Of a DNA stretch of 10,888 nt, positions 1 to 5,892 are shown piece after piece. The notes under the pieces were generated by a model. That model made no database searches and was not told the DNA's origin. It worked only from the letters and a program-made list of their open reading frames with translations. Both the position numbers and the translations under genes were made by a program. This stretch comes from an uncultured Chlamydiae bacterium (GTDB taxonomy: Bacteria > Chlamydiota > Chlamydiia > Chlamydiales > CALBHK01): contig CALBHK010000267.1 in NCBI GenBank assembly GCA_937894565.1, positions 1-10,888 on the forward strand. The letters run 5' to 3'. Positions within the stretch are counted from its first letter, which is position 1. Each line of letters opens with the position of its first letter.

Positions 1-1288
1 GATAATCACTGCTTATTTATTATTTTCAACTATCGCTACCCCGCTCTCAGGCAAACTCGCTGATATCTACGGTGCTAAGTCTGTTTTGCTGGTGGCGACC
101 TTCCTTTTTGGGCTGACGTCAGTATTTTGCGGTAGCGCCGGGCTAATAGATCCACTGTTTGGTTGTGATGCAATTGATCAGTTGATTCTTGCTCGAGCTT
201 TTCAAGGTATCGCTGGTGGTGCCATGATTGGGCTTTGTTTCATTTCTATTGGTGACCTATTTCCTGTGGCTGAGCGCGGCAAGTATCAGGGCTTTCTTGC
301 TGCTGCATTTATTGTGGCTGCCTTAATTGGGCCAGCTCTTGGCGGTTGGCTTACTGATAAAAACAGTTGGCGAATCATATTCTATTTGAATATTCCTCTT
401 AGCTTAGTTGGCTGTTTGTTGTTTGCTTTATCATTTCCTTTATCGCTAAGACCAAGAGCTAAGGCTGTTATTGACTATTTGGGAATATTGTTTTTTGTGC
501 TTTTTATTGCGCCAATGATTCTGGCGGTTTCGGAAATCGGCAAGATGGGAGCCATTGGCACAATTCCGCTAGTTGAACTTTGCTTGTCTGGGTTGATGTT
601 TATAGCTTTTCTCTGGCGTGAGAACCGTGCCCCAGAGCCGCTCATACCACTGTCGCTTTTCTCTGACAGGCTCATTGCTATATCACTGATGACTGTATTT
701 ATTACAGGTATTGGTTTGTTTGGTTCGATGCTTCTGCTGGCCATGATTTTGCAGCAAATGGTGGAAATGACAGGAACTGCCTCTGGGTTAACCCTTACGC
801 CTTTGATGGTAGTAGTTGCTTTAGCTAGTATTGTCGGTGGCTTTATTGTTGCCAAAACTAAGCGATACAAGCTTTTGTGCATTCTTGCGCTTGTCCTCCT
901 GGCTGTAGGAACAGCTCTTCTTGCTTGGCATGTGCAAATTGGCCATTTGAAAATTAGCGCTTTGCTGATTGACGCTGCCATTGGAGGTATAGGCCTAGGC
1001 TTGCTTTTGCGTGTTCACACAATCTTGATTCAGAATGTTGCTGCCCCTGAGACCATGGGTGTAGCAACTTCGATGACTCAATTTTTCCGTTCTCTTGGTG
1101 GAACTGCCGGTACCGGTTTGATGAGTGCTGTTATGCTAAGTTTAGTGCGGCAGGGAACACTGCAGCAGGCCGTTGTTCAGGCTCTTGTTTTGTATACCAT
1201 TACCGTTGTCATGGCTGTTGTGATCAATTGTTTCTTGCCTCAAGTAGCGCTTGGCAAGGCTGGCGAAAGTGGCAAAACTAGTGAATAG
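1..1288 (+). CDS. MFS transporter, DHA2-like drug efflux family (5' end outside window)
   Basis: This is an inner-membrane secondary transporter, probably a proton-coupled exporter of drugs or other small molecules. The reading frame is open from base 2, so the gene starts outside the window; the first in-window start-like codon (TTG at 86) is not the true start. About 428 residues are visible. The N-terminal part shows the MFS motif A between membrane helices 2 and 3 (GKLADIYGAK), then a helix-4-like segment (LARAFQGIAGGAM) and the motif-C-like GPALGGWLTDKNSWRIIFYLN, which is typical of the 14-helix DHA2 subfamily. Many more hydrophobic segments follow, ending in a short polar tail (GKAGESGKTSE) and a TAG stop. 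Substrate cannot be told. Base composition matches the hydrolase downstream and differs from the AT-rich DNA after about 2,480. The family call is firm; the drug-efflux role is inference. Confidence 0.9.
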   Translation, partial: IITAYLLFSTIATPLSGKLADIYGAKSVLLVATFLFGLTSVFCGSAGLIDPLFGCDAIDQLILARAFQGIAGGAMIGLCFISIGDLFPVAERGKYQGFLAAAFIVAALIGPALGGWLTDKNSWRIIFYLNIPLSLVGCLLFALSFPLSLRPRAKAVIDYLGILFFVLFIAPMILAVSEIGKMGAIGTIPLVELCLSGLMFIAFLWRENRAPEPLIPLSLFSDRLIAISLMTVFITGIGLFGSMLLLAMILQQMVEMTGTASGLTLTPLMVVVALASIVGGFIVAKTKRYKLLCILALVLLAVGTALLAWHVQIGHLKISALLIDAAIGGIGLGLLLRVHTILIQNVAAPETMGVATSMTQFFRSLGGTAGTGLMSAVMLSLVRQGTLQQAVVQALVLYTITVVMAVVINCFLPQVALGKAGESGKTSE

Positions 1289-1382
1289 CTGGTCTGCGAA
1301 ACAAAATGGGTAGGAAACAAATAGGTCTGTAACAGTAGAATCTTGTTGCGACCTTGGTAAGGATAGTTGGGAATAGTCAAGA

Positions 1383-2480
1383 GTGAAGGCTTGGTGCGGT
1401 AGGCGATTAATATCCTTGGCGGCTGTAATGCAGTTGGTGTTGTCTGCTGTCTATCTGCCTTCAGCCTCGGCTGCTTCTGAATATCTCAATCAGAGTGACG
1501 TTGGTCAGAAGTTGATGCTGCCAGTGCACTCTTGGACCAATCCTAATATGCCTGTTAAGGGTGTGATTGTGGCCCTTCAGGGTTTGATTTTTAGCGGAAA
1601 AATGTTTGGTAATTTGGCCGCTCACTTTACCGAGAAAGGCTATATCGTTTATGCCAATGATATGAGAGGGTTTGGTGATTGGCGCACACCCAATCATGGT
1701 TTTGCTGGAGATAGCGGAGTTCATTTCGGCCAGAGCAAAGACGATATCACCAGTATTCTCAAGGTATTGCGCAAGAAGTACCCTGACAAGCCAATTTTCT
1801 GCGTGGGCGAGAGCTTTGGTGCCAACATGGCTATTTGGGAGGCCTCCACAGAGCCATCTTTGATGGATGGTTTTATTGCTTCCGGTGCGGTCTTTAGAAC
1901 TCGCGTTCATCCGCGCCCTTTGTGGGTTAAGACTTTTTTTCAGGGGCTGCATAACCCTGACAACAGCATCGATATCAAGCCATACATGCAGCCTATTCTT
2001 TCTGAAGACAAAGAGGTTGCTCTTGAATTGATGAATAACACTGAAACATCGAAAGAGATGAGCATAACTAATCTCATTAAGGCGGCTGTAACCAATAAAA
2101 TTTCGGTTAAAGAAATTGCCAATATTCCTGAGTCTATGCCAATTTTGCTGATTGCAGGTGAGAAGGATCGCATTCAGAAAACTGATACTCTCGAGGTCAT
2201 GTTGCCTAAAATGGGCTCCAAGCAGACCTCGCTGGTGGTCTTTCCTGACAAAGGCCACATGCTTTTGGAGTGCAAGAAAATTGATGAAGAGGTCGGCAAA
2301 GTTATTGACAAGTGGCTGGATAGCCAGCAAGAGCTATTTGAGTTAAAGATAGCCTCGAGAAACTCCACTCCGAGTTCTTCTGGCTTGAGCAAAGGAGAAG
2401 AAACTGCTTCAAGTACGTCTGCGCTTTTGGCTAGCCCTTCATCGACATCTTTTTCTACCTCTTTATCCAAAACAATTTGA
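1383..2480 (+). CDS. Secreted alpha/beta hydrolase, monoacylglycerol lipase/S33-like
   Basis: This is an exported serine hydrolase, probably an esterase or lysophospholipase acting on lipid esters outside the cytoplasm; the substrate is unknown. A GTG start at 1383 is chosen because it gives a full signal peptide (MKAWCGRR, a hydrophobic stretch, then SASA before Ala31). No strong ribosome site is visible. The fold shows the nucleophile elbow GESFG with Ser144, the acid in AGEKDRI (Asp262) and the catalytic His in DKGHM (His292), in the right order for the Hydrolase_4 family, plus HFTEKGYIVYANDMRGFGDW before the elbow. The domain ends near residue 320 (KWLDSQQEL). The last 45 or so residues are a Ser/Thr-rich tail that lies antisense to the tail of the converging gene, and the stop falls where base composition changes. 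The tail may therefore be native, or altered by a junction. It lies 94 bases after the transporter, and co-transcription is possible. Confidence 0.82.
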   Translation: MKAWCGRRLISLAAVMQLVLSAVYLPSASAASEYLNQSDVGQKLMLPVHSWTNPNMPVKGVIVALQGLIFSGKMFGNLAAHFTEKGYIVYANDMRGFGDWRTPNHGFAGDSGVHFGQSKDDITSILKVLRKKYPDKPIFCVGESFGANMAIWEASTEPSLMDGFIASGAVFRTRVHPRPLWVKTFFQGLHNPDNSIDIKPYMQPILSEDKEVALELMNNTETSKEMSITNLIKAAVTNKISVKEIANIPESMPILLIAGEKDRIQKTDTLEVMLPKMGSKQTSLVVFPDKGHMLLECKKIDEEVGKVIDKWLDSQQELFELKIASRNSTPSSSGLSKGEETASSTSALLASPSSTSFSTSLSKTI

Positions 2481-3166
2481 AAATTGACCGAATAGGATGT
2501 TTTAGGAAATATGGTATTAGAATCAAAATAAAAGTTATTTAATCGATATTCCCAATCATGATAATGCGCTTGTATTTGTTCCTGGCGCCGTCCTGCATCA
2601 TCCTGAACACGCCTGATTGCCTGCTGTCTTAAGGCTTCACAATGCACTGTCCCAGTAGTTGTAGAGCTCCCACTTCCATAAACAGAGCCATGTACCCAAC
2701 TCTGATTGGACCCATAAGCATTAAAATTAGCTCTGTAGTTATCTGTCGTATGAGATTGATAATGAATTTTCCCGGCGTTTTGAGCATTCGCCGACTCTAT
2801 CCCCAAACATAATAAAGAAGCAAATGTCTGCCAATTGTGGGCACTTTTCTTAGCTGCTATTAATTCTTTTTTATGCACTACCTTTATATCCCTACCCCAT
2901 TGATCGGTTACCTTAAGATCTGAAAAACAAAAATTAATTGGGCTATGGGTTTCATTTGAAATAGAGAAATAAAAATTCCCCCTATCACTCATCCTCTCTG
3001 ATGTTTGGTACATGAAGACAGAGTTGGTTTTATTTGAAACAATCACTGATCCCCCGTCTACAAACACTTCTTCTTGATCCTCATACTTGGTTGAATGAAT
3101 AAACCGATCACCAAAGCACTCCCCTAAAGCAACTAAAAACAACATTAAAAAAAATTGAATTCTCAC
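2174..3166 (-). CDS. Secreted protein of unknown function; C-terminal third doubtful
   Basis: This is an exported protein of unknown role. The start is GTG at 3166, chosen because it is preceded by an AAGGTG ribosome site about 7 bases upstream and gives a signal peptide (MRIQFFLMLFLVALGECFG). The first 235 or so residues look genuine. They include a beta-rich N-terminal part (NFYFSISNETHSPINF, DLKVTDQWGRDIKVV) and a Gly/Ser/Tyr/Asn-rich middle (NAYGSNQSWVHGSVYGSGSSTTTG). A charged helical stretch (ALRQQAIRRVQDDAGRRQEQIQ) follows, and then a closing NTIFPKTSYSVNFQI segment. This architecture resembles small envelope proteins with an NTIxPG...GxV ending that I recall from other bacteria; I cannot confirm the match. 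The remaining 95 residues are antisense to the hydrolase gene and change character, so the native C-terminus has probably been lost or replaced near 2,450. It lies 16 bases after the gene at 3611-3183 and is probably in one operon with it. Confidence 0.62.
   Translation of the reverse strand: MRIQFFLMLFLVALGECFGDRFIHSTKYEDQEEVFVDGGSVIVSNKTNSVFMYQTSERMSDRGNFYFSISNETHSPINFCFSDLKVTDQWGRDIKVVHKKELIAAKKSAHNWQTFASLLCLGIESANAQNAGKIHYQSHTTDNYRANFNAYGSNQSWVHGSVYGSGSSTTTGTVHCEALRQQAIRRVQDDAGRRQEQIQAHYHDWEYRLNNFYFDSNTIFPKTSYSVNFQIVLDKEVEKDVDEGLAKSADVLEAVSSPLLKPEELGVEFLEAIFNSNSSCWLSSHLSITLPTSSSIFLHSKSMWPLSGKTTSEVCLEPILGNMTSRVSVF
2440..2500. other. Compositional break and possible junction between unrelated DNA segments
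   Basis: G+C falls noticeably across this point. To the left are + strand genes with mixed third positions; to the right are AT-rich - strand genes. The hydrolase stop (2478-2480) and the last convincing part of the converging secreted protein (NTIFP...SYSVNFQIVLDKE) both lie here. Each frame then runs on into the other's territory. No target-site duplication, IS end or tRNA is visible. A horizontal-transfer edge, an old rearrangement, or a chimeric contig would all look like this. Confidence 0.45.
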
Positions 3167-3182
3167 AATAACACCTTAAAAA

Positions 3183-3611
3183 TTAATTAAATACAACTCT
3201 CTGACTTTTAGAATACGAATACACAATGCCCCACGTGTACTTATGAATAAAGTAATCCTCTCTAAACTGCACATCATAAGAAATGCCTACAATATTACCC
3301 TTTACGAAAACTACCTGTTTTCCCGCTTCTGATCCGTTTAATGCTGTGACTATATATCCATCAGAATACCAACCCACGTGACAATTCACTCCTGTATCTA
3401 AAGTCTCATACGTCACTAATTGCGTTTCATGAGGAGTTGCTTTTTTAAAAAACTTTGAAGCAGACTGATACTTCTCCACAACTGCCGGATCTATACTAAT
3501 TTGATGCATGCTATTTTCATATGAATCTATAGGAATATGAGATAATTCTTCCTTTCCAAAGCTCATGTTAACAGCCGATAATAGCGTCAATACTAACAAA
3601 ATGGCTTTCAT
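3183..3611 (-). CDS. Small secreted protein, function unknown
   Basis: I do not recognise this 142-residue protein. It has a clear signal peptide (MKAILLVLTLLSAVNMSFG, cleavage near residue 19). The mature part has an N-terminal polar region (EELSHIPIDSYENSMHQISIDP) and a probable beta-rich C-terminal half with one Cys (NCHVGWYSDGYIVTALNGSEAGKQVVFVKGNIVGISYDVQF). The signal peptide shares the string AVNMS with the glycine-rich protein at 4394-4077, which hints at related leaders. A purine-rich stretch (AAGAGAATAAGAAAG) precedes the ATG. The TAA stop is 16 bases before the next gene's GTG, so the two are probably co-transcribed from the AT-rich gap at 3612-3794. Real gene: likely. Role: unknown. 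Confidence 0.7.
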   Translation of the reverse strand: MKAILLVLTLLSAVNMSFGKEELSHIPIDSYENSMHQISIDPAVVEKYQSASKFFKKATPHETQLVTYETLDTGVNCHVGWYSDGYIVTALNGSEAGKQVVFVKGNIVGISYDVQFREDYFIHKYTWGIVYSYSKSQRVVFN

Positions 3612-3753
3612 CTTTCTTATTCTCTTTTATTTTTTATTACGGATTACAATATGAAAGACATTATCAAGAATTTAAACACTTTAATGCAAGGAAAACAAAT
3701 ACAACAAAATTTAACTATAAAATACAAACAAATAAATATTAAATACCTGTATC
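3612..3753. other. AT-rich intergenic gap
   Basis: This stretch lies between the 142-residue secreted protein and the hairpin that follows the glycine-rich operon. It must hold the promoter for the two leftward genes if they are not read through from upstream. It contains long A/T tracts, but no pair of promoter boxes stood out clearly enough to place. Confidence 0.4.
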
Positions 3754-3778
3754 GCGCGCTTTTTTCAAGAAAGCGCGC
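3754..3778 (-). terminator. Stem-loop after the glycine-rich operon, terminator-like
   Basis: A perfect 9-bp inverted repeat (arms GCGCGCTTT at 3754-3762 and AAAGCGCGC at 3770-3778) encloses a 7-base loop. It starts 16 bases beyond the TAA of the last glycine-rich gene as read on the - strand. A GC core in very AT-rich DNA makes it a credible end-of-operon hairpin. There is no proper run of T directly after it on either strand, so it could instead be an mRNA-stabilising or partial-readthrough element. Confidence 0.5.
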
Positions 3779-3794
3779 AATATATTAGACCCTC

Positions 3795-4070
3795 TTATTC
3801 GGCATCTCCGCCGTTTCCACCATTTCCACCATTGCCATAATCACTTCCACCGCCATTTCCGCCATGACCGCCATCCTGGCCATTGATGCCTTTTTTACCG
3901 TCTTTTCCATCAGTTCCATCTTCTAAATGACCAAAAAGACCGTTTTCTCCATCTTCTGCTCTAGCAGGTTGAAAGTTATTTAATTCTCTTTTTCCGTATG
4001 CCTCCACTGACATTATAGAAATAAGAGAAAACACAAAAGTCATACAAAATCTAATTATCTTCATTTTCAT
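3795..4070 (-). CDS. Small secreted collagen-like/glycine-rich protein
   Basis: This exported 91-residue protein is the third gene of a tight three-gene unit. It has a signal peptide (MKMKIIRFCMTFVFSLISIMSVEA), then a charged linker (YGKRELNNFQPARAEDGEN). About eight Gly-X-Y triplets follow from DGTDGKDG onwards, changing into GGX triplets (GGHGGNGG, YGNGGNGGNGGDAE). Gly-X-Y triplets suggest a collagen-like rod, and GGX runs suggest a polyglycine-II-type helix bundle; both are inference. It starts 6 bases after the previous gene's stop, with AAGG as the ribosome site overlapping that gap, so its translation is probably coupled. Of the three paralogues it is the most acidic and the least purely GGX. 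Function is unknown; a surface or matrix role is possible. Confidence 0.72.
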   Translation of the reverse strand: MKMKIIRFCMTFVFSLISIMSVEAYGKRELNNFQPARAEDGENGLFGHLEDGTDGKDGKKGINGQDGGHGGNGGGSDYGNGGNGGNGGDAE

Positions 4071-4076
4071 CCTTAA

Positions 4077-4394
4077 TTACTTTTTTTTACCATCTTGTCC
4101 ATTATTTCCACTTCCGCTAGGGCCTGACCCCCCCATTCCTCCGCGTCCACCTCCTTGCGATCCATCTCCACCGTTTCCTCCATCCCCTCCTCTGCCGGAT
4201 TCGCTATCTCCACCATGTCCACCATTACCGCCGTATCCGGAATTACTATTTCCGCCCTTACCGCCATTTCCACCATCATCATGAATGCTATTTCCGCCGT
4301 GACCTCCATGTCCGCCATCTCCAGCATACAACGTAGCAGACATATTAACTGCTGTGACAAATAAAAGCAGTGCTTTAAAAGGAATTTTCATCAT
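4077..4394 (-). CDS. Small secreted GGX-repeat protein
   Basis: This 105-residue exported protein has a signal peptide (MMKIPFKALLLFVTAVNMSATLYA). Its mature region is almost entirely Gly with His, Asn, Asp, Ser and Arg spacers (GGHGGHGGNS, GGNGGKGGNS, GYGGNGGHGGDS, RGGDGGNGGDG). Blocks of about 10 to 12 residues, each a few GGX triplets closed by a polar pair such as NS or DS, repeat along the chain. The end is GSGNNGQDGKKK. Two ATGs are adjacent at 4394 and 4391, and the first overlaps the TGA of the upstream gene (ATGA). Translation is therefore almost certainly coupled. There is no cysteine and almost nothing hydrophobic after the leader. Possible roles are an extracellular matrix or host-surface component, a metal-binding or ice-interacting rod, or an adhesin; none is shown. 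Confidence 0.77.
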   Translation of the reverse strand: MMKIPFKALLLFVTAVNMSATLYAGDGGHGGHGGNSIHDDGGNGGKGGNSNSGYGGNGGHGGDSESGRGGDGGNGGDGSQGGGRGGMGGSGPSGSGNNGQDGKKK

Positions 4395-4615
4395 TTTGAA
4401 TCTCCTCCGTGACCACCGTTACCGCCACTCACGCCCCCATGACCGCCGTTTCCTCCACTTCCACCGTTTCCAGAACCACTATTTCCACCATTACCGCCAT
4501 TTCCTGCACTACCAGGAGAATGACCCCCATGACCGCCACTTCCCCCGTTAGCAGCTTGCAAAACGGGCATTATTATCAGTGCACACAACGTTGTAAGCAA
4601 CAAATATTTTTTCAT
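4391..4615 (-). CDS. Small secreted GGX-repeat protein, first gene of the operon
   Basis: This 74-residue exported protein has a signal peptide (MKKYLLLTTLCALIIMPVLQA). The mature peptide of about 53 residues is built from GGX triplets (NGGSGGHGGHS, NGGNGGNSGSG, GGNGGHGG, ending GGDSK). ATG at 4615 is preceded by AAGGA with a 7-base gap. Its stop TGA overlaps the next gene's ATG. The segment encoding the end of the leader and the first repeats (4506-4592) exists a second time as a degraded copy at 6719-6805, so this gene family has duplicated locally. Function is unknown; as with its neighbours, the composition points to a structural or surface role rather than an enzyme. Confidence 0.77.
   Translation of the reverse strand: MKKYLLLTTLCALIIMPVLQAANGGSGGHGGHSPGSAGNGGNGGNSGSGNGGSGGNGGHGGVSGGNGGHGGDSK
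4395..4408 (-). promoter_or_regulatory. Ribosome binding site formed by glycine codons of the upstream gene
   Basis: On the - strand, GGAGGA (4408-4403) lies 8 bases before the ATG at 4394. These bases are also the in-frame Gly-Gly codons near the C-terminus of the upstream protein (GGDSK). The repeat coding sequence itself therefore supplies a near-perfect Shine-Dalgarno site and ties the two genes together by ATGA coupling. Confidence 0.7.
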
Positions 4616-4836
4616 GATTTATTCCTTGTTTTTATGAATAAGAGAAATGAATATTTTTGTGAATATTATCACTAAATTTCATAGACCCAGTTTTTATTTT
4701 TTTCGAAAAGAAACACAAGAATTACCATCAACAGATACTTCCTGAGCTTTTTTATGAGATGAAACTTATCACAATTCAAATTTTTTGTCTCTCTTTTTTT
4801 TAAATTTTTTAATTTATTACATAAAATTTTCTAAAA

Positions 4837-4855
4837 AAAGTGTCTGCAACACTTT
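4837..4855. repeat. Inverted repeat upstream of the MerR-type gene
   Basis: Perfect 7-bp arms AAAGTGT (4837-4843) and ACACTTT (4849-4855) are separated by 5 bases. The repeat abuts or overlaps the suggested -35 box of the regulator gene. It may be an operator. On the - strand it is followed by T residues and so also resembles a weak terminator, but no gene ends there. Confidence 0.4.
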
Positions 4856-4884
4856 ACTCTAACGTTTACGTCATTGTTTATAAT
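4853..4884 (+). promoter_or_regulatory. Candidate MerR-type promoter with long spacer
   Basis: TTTACT (4853-4858) and a perfect TATAAT (4879-4884) are 20 bases apart. That is longer than the usual 17 and in the 19-20 range that MerR-family activators correct by twisting DNA. The spacer has an imperfect dyad (AACGT, two bases, ACGTC). Autoregulation of the downstream gene would fit the TipA pattern. The -10 is convincing; the -35 and the operator are inference. Confidence 0.45.
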
Positions 4885-4931
4885 GAATATACTCAGTTAA
4901 TATCATAGAGATATTAAAAGATGAGGCGTTG

Positions 4932-5685
4932 ATGGCTTACACAGTTAAAAAATTAAGCGAACTCTCTAGCGTAACGGTGCGTACGCTGCATTTTTACGAA
5001 GAAGCGGGTCTTCTAAAACCAGCTTACTATGGATCAAACGGGTATCGTTATTATGAAGAAAACGAACTTCTGCAACTGCAGCAGATTTTGTTTTTTTAAA
5101 GAACTGGGTTTTTCGATTAAGCAGATTAGTAAAGTAGTTGGACGAACTGATTTTGATCAACTTACAGCTTTGCATTCTCACAAAAAAGCTTTAAACCAAG
5201 AGAGGGAGAAAATTGAAAAACTGATTGAAACCATCGATGAAACAATCAAACACTTACAAGGTAAGAAAAAAATGAAAGATAGAGAATTTTTTAATGGATT
5301 TAGCCTCCTCACCAAGGGAAAAGGCAATGAATCTTATTTTGCTGCTGAAGAGCTTGTCTTAAACAGCTTGAAAAATCCTGAGCTTGAAGTGGATGAAATG
5401 CAAAGAGAACAAATTGCAAAAACAAGCAATGAGATTTATGGCAAAATTGCTGACTGTATGGAAAAAGGACTGTTGCCTACTTCTAACCAAGTGCAGCGTC
5501 TCATAAAAAAACACCACACCCTCACTGAACAGTTTAATCATGCCATAAAAAAAGTATATATGGCGCTATCAGAGCTTTATGAGGAGCATCCTGGGTTTAG
5601 AAAACAATTAGATCCTATTCATAGAGAGCTTGCACCTTTTTTGGCAAAGGCAATGAAAGCGTTTGCTGAAAAAGAATTAACTTAA
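4932..5685 (+). pseudogene. MerR-family regulator with TipAS-like effector domain, frameshifted
   Basis: This is a drug- or ligand-responsive activator of the TipAL/Mta type. ATG at 4932 is preceded by TGAGG five bases upstream. The first frame gives a complete MerR winged-helix start (YTVKKLSELSSVTVRTLHFYEEAGLLKP, then GYRYYEENELLQLQQILFF) and hits TAA at 5097-5099. The rest continues in the +1 frame from AAA at 5098 (KELGFSIKQISKVV), so one extra T in the run 5091-5097 breaks the gene. Joined, it is about 250 residues: HTH (1-70), coiled-coil linker (HKKALNQEREKIEKLIETIDETIKHL), and a helical TipAS-like domain ending LSELYEEHPGFRKQLDPIHRELAPFLAKAMKAF. The long intact second frame argues for a very recent mutation or a sequencing error. 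A truncated protein restarting at 5029 would lack the HTH start and is unlikely to bind DNA. Confidence 0.8.
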
Positions 5686-5862
5686 ACCAACGGTAGCCGG
5701 TTTTACGCCGGCTGCTTTTTCTTTATCTAAAATCTCAAAAGAGATCGGATCTTCATTGAGCCCATTCATTCCTGTAGCTTTAATCGCTCGGTGCGCAAAT
5801 CTCTGAAATATCTTTTTTTTAACTTCATCTGTAAGCTTATTCTGCTTGATTTGAAAATTCAT
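5677..5862 (-). pseudogene. Probable N-terminal remnant of a GNAT acetyltransferase
   Basis: This short frame of 61 codons begins MNFQIKQNKLTDEVKKKIFQRFAHRAIKATG and continues to DPISFEILDKEKAAGV, which reads like the first 50 residues of a small GNAT N-acetyltransferase. In those, the next segment would be the beta strand (AGAVVV...) leading to the acetyl-CoA loop. Here the similarity stops exactly where the frame runs into the terminator of the converging MerR-type gene, and the last residues (KPATVGLS) are antisense to its stem. The acetyl-CoA binding half is absent, so no activity is expected. A GGGAAAA stretch lies about 8 bases before the ATG. The family call rests on my recall of similar N-termini. 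It could also be a chance frame. Confidence 0.42.
5693..5723 (+). terminator. Rho-independent terminator of the MerR-type gene
   Basis: An 8-bp stem (GTAGCCGG 5693-5700 with CCGGCTGC 5708-5715, one G-T pair) has a 7-base loop and is followed directly by TTTTTCTTT. It begins 8 bases after the TAA at 5685. This is a strong intrinsic terminator on the + strand. Confidence 0.85.
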
Positions 5863-5892
5863 AATATTTTTCCCATAGCGATATATTCTTTA

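Larger units (their letters stand above)
4616..4931. other. Divergent AT-rich intergenic region
   Basis: This gap separates the leftward glycine-rich operon from the rightward MerR-type gene and must hold both promoters. Rightward elements are listed separately. For the leftward operon only the AAGGA ribosome site (4627-4623) is clear; a GATAAT-like -10 in the 4660-4675 area lacks a good -35 partner. The rest (about 4690-4835) is T- and A-rich with no open frame worth calling. Confidence 0.5.

Noticed and set aside
475..981. 168-codon frame on the - strand inside the transporter gene
   Set aside because: It is antisense to membrane-helix coding sequence, has low-complexity composition, and resembles no domain, so it is a shadow of the MFS gene.
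1461..2330. 289-codon - strand frame across the hydrolase
   Set aside because: The + strand frame has a signal peptide and an ordered catalytic triad; the antisense frame shows no domain or leader.
2440..2500. Insertion-sequence or integrase attachment site at the composition break
   Set aside because: No terminal inverted repeats, target duplication, tRNA end or transposase fragment could be seen near it.
4073..4360. Alternate-frame Glu/Met-rich protein on the - strand in the glycine-rich region
   Set aside because: It is a frame-shifted reading of GGX repeats with no ribosome site or leader; the Gly-rich frame explains the DNA better.
3795..4615. CRISPR-like or minisatellite array
   Set aside because: The repetition is short codon-level GGX degeneracy without fixed repeat and spacer lengths; it is protein repeat coding, not an array.
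4155..4675. Several + strand frames rich in Thr/Ser/Ile/Met or His/Arg opposite the glycine-rich genes
   Set aside because: They are antisense to GGX codons, which forces repetitive content. The - strand frames have signal peptides, ribosome sites and coupling.
5091..5100. Programmed ribosomal frameshift site in the MerR-type gene
   Set aside because: The needed shift is +1. The local sequence is not a known +1 site with a stimulating structure, and T7 is short for efficient slippage. Mutation or sequencing error is simpler, though not excluded.
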